From IMG/VR virus record IMGVR_UViG_3300030105_001626, positions 1 through 64,000 of that record: 64,000 nt of DNA; one strand, given 5' to 3'. Within the stretch, counting starts at the first letter, position 1, and every line of letters begins with the position of its first letter. The notes beneath the pieces are model-generated. The model was not told the DNA's origin, ran no database searches, and saw only the letters and a list, made by a program, of their open reading frames with translations. Source of the DNA: a virus. Below, in pieces: positions 58,746 through 64,000 of the stretch. Both the position numbers and the translations under genes were made by a program.

Positions 58746-58774
58746 ATTATAACAGGTTGGCATTCTGTTGTCAA
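58746..58774 (-). promoter_or_regulatory. sigma70-like promoter for uvsY
   Basis: Minus strand: TTGACA (58774-58769), 17-base spacer, TATAAT (58751-58746). It lies 25 bases before the ATG at 58721 and partly within the preceding gap after the tail gene. Confidence 0.8.
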
Positions 58775-58779
58775 GCGTT

Positions 58780-59319
58780 TTAGTAAAGTTTTTCTATATC
58801 GAAGTATGTGTACCGAAAAGTAGCATCTGCAGTCAACAGTTCATCTGGACCAGAAGACGATGACATAATAAATGTGGAAAGAGTGGTTGGGAAAGCATCT
58901 TTAAAATGAATTTTAACATAAGGAATATTAGACGATGATAAAAGAGTTAGTGTTGCATCAGAATATTGAGGAGTTTTAGTCTGAGTTAATGTAGCGGCTT
59001 TGTTAAGTCTACTGAGACCTTTATAATCTTCAAAATCTTCTGGAAATGTCATAGCACGAATCCAATCATGAACTTCAATCCATGAACCCATTCTCTCATC
59101 AATCAAAAATGTTACATTGAATATATCGTAAATTGCTTTATCACCAGGTGCAAAGATGTCTACGAAGGGAGTAGATTGAGGAGTTTCAGACATTGAGATG
59201 CCTGGAACTGAAACAGATTGACAGAAATATGACATATTTGGTAGTCTATCAAAATTCAAAACATACTTGTTTGGTTGAAGAAAATTAGGATTAACTGGAT
59301 TTCTATCTGTAGCTGCCAT
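58780..59319 (-). CDS. tail tube-like protein (gp19/gp54 type)
   Basis: 179 aa. The pattern NPNFLQPNKYVLNFDRLPN, then VSVPGISMSE, then STPFVDIFAPGDK and VTFLIDERMGSW is typical of T4-like cyanophage tube or baseplate proteins that share the gp19 fold. A late promoter-like box (CATAAATA, 59360-59353) lies upstream. Whether it is the tube itself or a baseplate end protein is unclear. Confidence 0.7.
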   Translation of the reverse strand: MAATDRNPVNPNFLQPNKYVLNFDRLPNMSYFCQSVSVPGISMSETPQSTPFVDIFAPGDKAIYDIFNVTFLIDERMGSWIEVHDWIRAMTFPEDFEDYKGLSRLNKAATLTQTKTPQYSDATLTLLSSSNIPYVKIHFKDAFPTTLSTFIMSSSSGPDELLTADATFRYTYFDIEKLY

Positions 59320-59370
59320 TTAATTTGTCCATACTATTATTATTATATTATCTATTTATGCTAGTTATTT

Positions 59371-59444
59371 TGTTGTTATTTTTGCAGTCATTATTAACAA
59401 CAAACTGAATTGTTGTTATTTTAGCAGTCATTATTAACAACAAA
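59371..59444. repeat. tandem 40-bp repeat with hairpins
   Basis: The unit from TGTTGTTATTTT to TTATTAACAACAAA occurs twice, 40 bases apart (59371-59404 and 59411-59444), differing at one base. Each copy contains the inverted repeat TGTTGTTA/TAACAACA. It sits between the gp23 terminator and the tail tube gene. Confidence 0.85.
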
Positions 59445-59452
59445 TAGCAGAC

Positions 59453-59480
59453 AAAAAAATACCCACTATTTCTAGTGGGT
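59453..59480 (-). terminator. Rho-independent terminator after gp23
   Basis: Minus strand: ACCCACTA, GAAA loop, TAGTGGGT, then a run of seven T. Strong stem, 50 bases after the gp23 stop. Confidence 0.95.
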
Positions 59481-59532
59481 ACCTTTTCGTGAATCTTCAT
59501 TACTACTCACAAATAAATGTGAGTCAAAGTGA

Positions 59533-60873
59533 CTACATTAAGTTAGAAACTTTGAATGAACGGTAATAAACATTTGCTACAGCAGCTCCGACACCAGAAC
59601 CAGCAGCAGCAGTGCCAGCTGAGAATGGATTTCTTTGCATACCATATCGTGTTTTGAAACCGATTTTAGGTTGGAATGTACCAGTATCAACTGCACGAAC
59701 CATTTGTAATGGAACATACGGACAATAGAACAGACCAGCATCATAAGCGTTTGAGCCTTTATAACCAACAACTGCAAACTCTTTAGATGTAGTACTTGTG
59801 ATAGCATATGGGTCTATATAGACTTTAATTCTACCGAATAACATGCCTGCATATGTATTACCTGAATCATCTACAGTTAAGTTAGTTTGTGCTTGTAAAG
59901 CAGGATTGTAGTCTAAAAGACCAGACATTGCAAGAGCAGAAGCTACGTCAGAAGTAACAAGGATGAAATTACCTTTTCCTCTACGAGTTTCTTTAGCAAT
60001 CTGATTAGCTTCTCTTTCTAATTGAAAAGCAAGTCCTTTAATTTTCTCTACCATCCAACGACCGTTTGAATCAGTATCTAAATCAAAATTACCAGCAGAT
60101 GTTGTTCCTACTTGACAACCAATTTTAGCAGTCTTGTAGATAGTTCTAACAACTTCTCTGTTAATTTCTGCAAGAATTTCAGCAGAAAGGATATTAGCTA
60201 ATTCTGTTTCAGCGTCAAGACCGTGAACTGCTTTTAAGTCTTGTGCTAATTCGATAGAGTATTCTGCTTTAAGTGCTCTTGATACAGCAGTAACAGTTAC
60301 TTTTTCGATTTTAAATGCCATTTCAGCAAATGTGTTTGCAGCGATACCAGCTTCTGCCTGAGCAGTAGTCATACCAGTTGGTGCCATACCTGCAGCAGCA
60401 TTATTTGTGAATGTTCTAGCATCGTTACCACCAGCAGCTGCAGTAGCATCTACTTGTAGAGGAGAATTAACAACAGCATTACCAGAGAAACCAGATTGAA
60501 CTTCGTTGTAGAAGTTTTCATTGCCGCCTTGTGTAGTATATGTAGAACGCATTGCAAAGATAAGACCAGTAGGTCCTGTCATTGGCTGAACGCCACATAT
60601 ATCATATGCGATTAAGTTAGGTAAAGAACGTCTAACTAGTGAGATTAAGATTGGGTCAAAGTTACCGATGTTAGCGCCGGTTGAATTAGCTGGTGCAACT
60701 TCGTCAAGTTGTTGCATGCTAGTAGAACCAGTTTGGTCTTTTGACATTTCGTTATACTGATTTTCAAGAATAACAGCAGTAACTGCTTTCTTGTATGGGT
60801 CAGCAATAGGTGCTAAATCTGGATGATTTAGTACGCCTTCCCATTTTGTTTGTAGTGATTCGGACAAATACAT
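59533..60873 (-). CDS. 23: major capsid protein (gp23-like)
   Basis: 446 aa. RRSLPNLIAYDICGVQPMTGP is the signature of gp23 in marine T4-like phages. The C-terminal MQRNPF and YYRSFKVSNL segments fit. Residues 56-58 read Leu-Asp-Glu before VAPANSTG, a likely gp21 cleavage site (Leu-x-Glu). The gene is followed by a strong terminator. Confidence 0.97.
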   Translation of the reverse strand: MYLSESLQTKWEGVLNHPDLAPIADPYKKAVTAVILENQYNEMSKDQTGSTSMQQLDEVAPANSTGANIGNFDPILISLVRRSLPNLIAYDICGVQPMTGPTGLIFAMRSTYTTQGGNENFYNEVQSGFSGNAVVNSPLQVDATAAAGGNDARTFTNNAAAGMAPTGMTTAQAEAGIAANTFAEMAFKIEKVTVTAVSRALKAEYSIELAQDLKAVHGLDAETELANILSAEILAEINREVVRTIYKTAKIGCQVGTTSAGNFDLDTDSNGRWMVEKIKGLAFQLEREANQIAKETRRGKGNFILVTSDVASALAMSGLLDYNPALQAQTNLTVDDSGNTYAGMLFGRIKVYIDPYAITSTTSKEFAVVGYKGSNAYDAGLFYCPYVPLQMVRAVDTGTFQPKIGFKTRYGMQRNPFSAGTAAAGSGVGAAVANVYYRSFKVSNLM

Positions 60874-60898
60874 TGTGTACTCCTAATTGTTTATATTA

Positions 60899-62068
60899 TT
60901 ATTTCTTTGTATTACTAATTGCAGAAGTTACAGCATTAACAAATGGGTCAAATGACTTTTGTTTTGCTGTTGAAGCCGCAGCTTCTTCCGCAGATTCTAT
61001 TTCTTCATGTAACATTTCTTCACCTGGTTTCTTAATTCCTGTAGGGAAGTAGTTCTCACGGATTGATTCAAGTTTATCTTTGTATTCATCCTCTGTGGAG
61101 AATTCAACGCTCTCTGCGAGTGTTTTAATTTTTGCAACTTGAGTATCAATAAGACCTTCTGTCACTTGATGAGCAATTTCGTTTTTACGAGATTCAGTTA
61201 GTTCTTTTTTATATTCAATACCTCTTTCGATTTCTTCGTCAAGTTTGCTTTCAAGTTCTTCAACTTTAGTAGCTAACTCGTCAACTAAATCAACTTTTTC
61301 TGCAGGAACATCAATATAATGTTCAGCAAATAAATTTCTCATTCCTGAGATAAATTCTTCAGTTAGTTCTGAGCGTAAACCAGATTCAATAGCAATTTCG
61401 TTATCGCCCATCCACTGTTCTACAACATACGAAAGATAGCCGTCAACTTTTTCTGTTAAGTCTACTTTAATAGCATCAACAGTTTCTTCTAATTGACCAG
61501 CATACTTAGCTTCAATTTCTTCTTCAATCTGAACAACACGGTCAAGAACACGAGCTTCAAAGATTGTAGATGCCTTAGCACGGAAATCTTCTGAAATTGT
61601 CTTATCATCAGCAAATAGTGCATCGATATCTTCTTTCATTTTTTCTTTCCTTTTTTCATCTTCCTCTTCGTCATCATCATCGTCATCGTCATCATCGTCT
61701 GAATCATCTTTAGAGTGTTTTTTATCTTTTTTATCTTCGTCATCATGCTCTTCAGCTTCAATAACTACTGTTTCATCTTCAACAGGTTCTAAAACCTCTT
61801 CGTCTTCTACAGTATCTTCATTTTTCTGACTAGCAGATGCAGCTGATGGATGCATTTTGTAGTCTGCAACATTTTTGGCGTGATTGCCCTTTTCGTCTGT
61901 AGCTTTAACTTTGATAGAATCTCCAGGATTAGTGGCTGTTTTATTATCCATTCCTCCTAAATCTTCGACCTCTGAGCCAGCCATTTTTTGCATTGGCATA
62001 GAGCCTGCGTTACGCTTGCTTTGAGCAAGAATATCTGCAGCCGCTTCCATTAATTTGTTTATTGCCAT
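60899..62068 (-). CDS. 22: prohead scaffold core protein (gp22-like)
   Basis: 389 aa with a central very acidic stretch (DDSDDDDDDDDDDEEEDEKR) and long charged helices after it. AAGGAG precedes the ATG. Between gp21 and gp23 it fits gp22, the main scaffold that gp21 degrades on head maturation. Length is longer than T4 gp22 (269). Confidence 0.88.
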   Translation of the reverse strand: MAINKLMEAAADILAQSKRNAGSMPMQKMAGSEVEDLGGMDNKTATNPGDSIKVKATDEKGNHAKNVADYKMHPSAASASQKNEDTVEDEEVLEPVEDETVVIEAEEHDDEDKKDKKHSKDDSDDDDDDDDDDEEEDEKRKEKMKEDIDALFADDKTISEDFRAKASTIFEARVLDRVVQIEEEIEAKYAGQLEETVDAIKVDLTEKVDGYLSYVVEQWMGDNEIAIESGLRSELTEEFISGMRNLFAEHYIDVPAEKVDLVDELATKVEELESKLDEEIERGIEYKKELTESRKNEIAHQVTEGLIDTQVAKIKTLAESVEFSTEDEYKDKLESIRENYFPTGIKKPGEEMLHEEIESAEEAAASTAKQKSFDPFVNAVTSAISNTKK

Positions 62069-62093
62069 TAGAATTTCTCCTTGTGTATTTTTC

Positions 62094-62101
62094 TATTTAT
62101 A
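62094..62101 (-). promoter_or_regulatory. T4-like late promoter (TATAAATA)
   Basis: Exact TATAAATA on the minus strand between gp21 and gp22, 26 bases before the gp22 ATG. Fits the known late expression of capsid genes. Confidence 0.75.
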
Positions 62102-62104
62102 ATT

Positions 62105-62755
62105 TTAAAGTTTTCGTAAATATGATTCGAATAAATTTAAAGCAACCGCTTCGATTTCTCTAGCAGAAGCTCTCTTTATTGTTCGTTTAGCATGGTCAAA
62201 ATCTGATTCAACAAATCGTCCTTCAACAAACATCCATTCTTTATTTTCCATTATGCCATTAACAAAAGCACCTGGAGCTGAGGGGTCAGCAACAATATCA
62301 GCTGCGGTTGCAAGTTTTAAATCATCTTGCACTAAATTATATCCTTCTTTAGATTGTACCACAGAGCCTAAAGCTCTCGATGATACTCCGACACTAACGT
62401 CATTATCTATAAAGTTTTTAACAATCTCTCCATAGGGTGTTTCTAAAATTTGTGCTTTGCCGTAGAATGTATTACCATCTTCTTCTAATTTTACAATTTT
62501 ATGTGATACTCTTTCAAGATTAATTGTTGGTGTGTCAGGATGTCCTAGTTCACCTAATGCACGATTAGTTTTAATGTAATCTTCATTATAACGTTTAACT
62601 TCGTTTCGAAGTGTGTCCATTTTATACATTCGATTATTACGATTTACTGTGTCGCCAACCAAAAAGGTGCCTTCAATAAATAACTGTTTTTTGCCTTCTT
62701 TTGTTTCTTCAGTTAGATATTTAACATCCTCTACGGTTTCTCTTATTAGTTTCAT
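62105..62755 (-). CDS. 21: prohead protease (gp21-like)
   Basis: 216 aa. Catalytic His72 (LGELGHPD) and Ser125 (VSVGVSSRALG) are in the order of the herpesvirus-assemblin-like fold. The pattern FLVGDTVNRNNRMYKMDTL opens the domain. It cleaves gp22 and the N-terminus of gp23 in the prohead. Confidence 0.95.
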   Translation of the reverse strand: MKLIRETVEDVKYLTEETKEGKKQLFIEGTFLVGDTVNRNNRMYKMDTLRNEVKRYNEDYIKTNRALGELGHPDTPTINLERVSHKIVKLEEDGNTFYGKAQILETPYGEIVKNFIDNDVSVGVSSRALGSVVQSKEGYNLVQDDLKLATAADIVADPSAPGAFVNGIMENKEWMFVEGRFVESDFDHAKRTIKRASAREIEAVALNLFESYLRKL

Positions 62756-62759
62756 TCTA

Positions 62760-63353
62760 TTATTCTCCGAGAGCTATTTTTGTACCAAGACAAGGACTGG
62801 CCGCATAAATTTTATCATCATATTCTTTAACTACATACATTATCGGTTCAGCAAAATTATTGGGATTCATTGTAAACGAACCTTTAATAGCACCAGTAGC
62901 TGTCGTTACTGTAATTTTATTTGTCGCATCATGAGTATTAATAAGTCTTACTCGTCTCGCATAATTAATATTTTGAGGACTACCATTAACTTTAAATGTT
63001 AAACCTGTTGTAGTACCAGCAACTGTAACAACTGGTGTGCCATCTGTATTTTCAAGTTGAGCTGTTAATGAAAGTGGCCATGCCTGTACATCTGTCTCAT
63101 TTCCACTAACGAGTTGACCAGTAACCTGTTTAACTCTATAGAAATTATTTGCACCATTATTATATCCTACGATACGACCAGCTGGTTGTGTACCAGTTAC
63201 TACTATTGTATCGCCAACATTAACTGGAGCACCAGTTGATATTGTTATCTCAAAAGCTGTATCTGCTACAGCAACTGTACCGATTGTTGGACTGGCTGCA
63301 CCAAGAACTGTTAAAGTCACTTCGGCCGATTGTACTTGTATATTCTGTGTCAT
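62760..63353 (-). CDS. beta-rich virion protein, 197 aa
   Basis: Repeated beta segments (VGDTIVVTGTQPAGR, VVTVAGTTTGLTFKV, KITVTTATGAIKG) resemble those in the 524-aa virion protein at 14845. It is placed between gp68-like and gp21 genes, so a capsid-associated role (decoration or core) is likely. No named family. Confidence 0.55.
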   Translation of the reverse strand: MTQNIQVQSAEVTLTVLGAASPTIGTVAVADTAFEITISTGAPVNVGDTIVVTGTQPAGRIVGYNNGANNFYRVKQVTGQLVSGNETDVQAWPLSLTAQLENTDGTPVVTVAGTTTGLTFKVNGSPQNINYARRVRLINTHDATNKITVTTATGAIKGSFTMNPNNFAEPIMYVVKEYDDKIYAASPCLGTKIALGE

Positions 63354-63354
63354 T

Positions 63355-63816
63355 TTATTTTAATCCCATTGCACTTCTTCTACGCAAAGACATCCTTCTT
63401 TTAATGAGAGAGCGGCGCAGTTTCGCTCTTCTTGTCGTTTTCCATGCTCTTCTTAATAGTCTAGCTTTCTTCAATCTTGTTGTGGCAGGTATTCTTCTTA
63501 CCGTATTTCCAGAAATCTTATAGCCTTTAAGTCTAGACCGCCTTCTATTCTTCTGAACTGTAATTCTACCTTTTTTATTACGTCTTATTCTTTTACGAAT
63601 TCTTCTGACACGACCCATATTAATTATGTTTGGGTTTCTTTTAGCAACTTCATCTAACTCTTCAATTGAAGGTTCTTCAATAAGGTCAAATCTATCAGCT
63701 GCAGCATACTTTTTTGCTTCTTCTAGATACTTAGATGATATCTCATTCAGTCTAGCAACAATTAAATCTTTTGCTTCGTCTAATTTATTAGATATAAGTA
63801 AGTCTAAAAAACTCAT
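63355..63816 (-). CDS. prohead core protein, gp68-like
   Basis: 153 aa. The N-terminal helix MSFLDLLISNKLDEAKDLI resembles T4-like prohead core proteins. The C-terminal 85 residues are extremely Arg/Lys-rich (RRIRKRIRRNKKGR, RRRSRLKG). In T4 gene 68 lies just upstream of 21 and is a small basic core protein. The call rests on position and charge. Confidence 0.6.
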   Translation of the reverse strand: MSFLDLLISNKLDEAKDLIVARLNEISSKYLEEAKKYAAADRFDLIEEPSIEELDEVAKRNPNIINMGRVRRIRKRIRRNKKGRITVQKNRRRSRLKGYKISGNTVRRIPATTRLKKARLLRRAWKTTRRAKLRRSLIKRRMSLRRRSAMGLK

Positions 63817-64000
63817 TTTGCATCTTTAGCTTTATTACCACCAGCAGAGCTGTGGGCTTTAAATGCGAAGTCAGAACCTTTTCTAAAGTGTTCAGGACTT
63901 TTATGTACCATGTCTGCATATTTCTTTTTATTAACATCATTTAAAGACTTATGTACATTTGTCATAGCACTTGCTGTATAGTGGTCAACCTTTTGTGATT
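63813..64000 (-). CDS. C-terminal part of a head-region protein (truncated by window edge)
   Basis: The visible 61 residues include VDHYTASAMTNVHKSLND, then KYADMVHKSPEHFRKG and an SSAGGNKAKDAK end. It stops in an ATGA overlap with the gp68-like gene. The rest lies beyond 64000. In T4 this neighbourhood is genes 20, 67 and 68; the basic content does not match gp67. Family not recognised. Confidence 0.55.
   Translation of the reverse strand, partial: SQKVDHYTASAMTNVHKSLNDVNKKKYADMVHKSPEHFRKGSDFAFKAHSSAGGNKAKDAK

Noticed and set aside
1-64000. CRISPR arrays, insertion sequences and rRNA genes
   Set aside because: No spaced repeat arrays, transposase genes, terminal inverted repeats or rRNA segments were seen.

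Overview
The window is one piece of a large AT-rich T4-like myovirus genome of the marine type (cyanophage/pelagiphage-like). The evidence is a nearly complete T4 core replication set (gp43, 44, 45, 62, 41, 61, 46, 47, UvsX, UvsY, UvsW, RegA, dNMP kinase gp1), the late sigma factor gp55, and the capsid set gp21-gp22-gp23. There are no photosynthesis genes, so a heterotrophic bacterial host is likely. Almost every gene is on the minus strand. Only about 365 bases at the left edge are read from the plus strand, and they end stop-to-stop against the minus-strand block.

Layout by coordinate: 1-365, plus-strand small membrane proteins. 367-4800, a run of tiny overlapping accessory genes, a GIY-YIG nuclease and zinc-ribbon proteins. 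4801-8934, IscU and ErpA-type Fe-S proteins, NrdB, thioredoxin and NrdA. 9077-12978, primase, then coiled-coil, EF-hand, lipoprotein, secreted nuclease and spanin genes. 12978-30642, large lysine-rich virion proteins interleaved with a nucleotidyltransferase-kinase fusion, a glycan-type cassette (two methyltransferases, a radical SAM enzyme, two glycosyltransferase-like proteins), a HAD phosphatase and a ligase-like protein. 30687-45684, DNA replication (gp41, UvsX, gp43, RegA, gp62, gp44, gp45, gp1), with HNH nuclease, endolysin and Hsp20 between. 45762-51523, HTH protein, CobS/CobT-like AAA-VWA pair, two tRNA-like genes and a DUF4338-like protein. 51524-58721, peptide deformylase, gp46/47, gp55, UvsW and UvsY. 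58780-64000, tail tube-like protein, gp23, gp22, gp21 and prohead core proteins.

The most striking element is in a 600-base stretch that looks empty by ORF criteria (39491-40118). It holds a pqqA gene, the precursor peptide of the redox cofactor PQQ, split by a 278-base group I intron. The exons (39916-39955 and 39606-39637) join into a 23-residue PqqA with the Glu-x3-Tyr motif that becomes PQQ. The intron has recognisable P1, P3, P4, P6, P7, P8 and P9 elements and a terminal G. The unit has its own ribosome binding site, a late-type promoter candidate and a Rho-independent terminator. An HNH endonuclease gene lies just downstream, as in collaborative homing systems. PqqA is used up one per PQQ, so a phage copy could raise PQQ supply for a host with PQQ-dependent (for example methanol or alcohol) dehydrogenases. 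That last step is inference.

Promoters fall into three visible classes: strong sigma70-like TTGAC(T/A)-16/17-TATAAT sites; T4-like late boxes TATAAATA; and a recurrent TTGCCTC-20/21-TATAAT pattern that may be a middle class. In three genes (primase, gp43, CobT-like) the start codon lies 6-7 bases after TATAAT, suggesting leaderless mRNAs.
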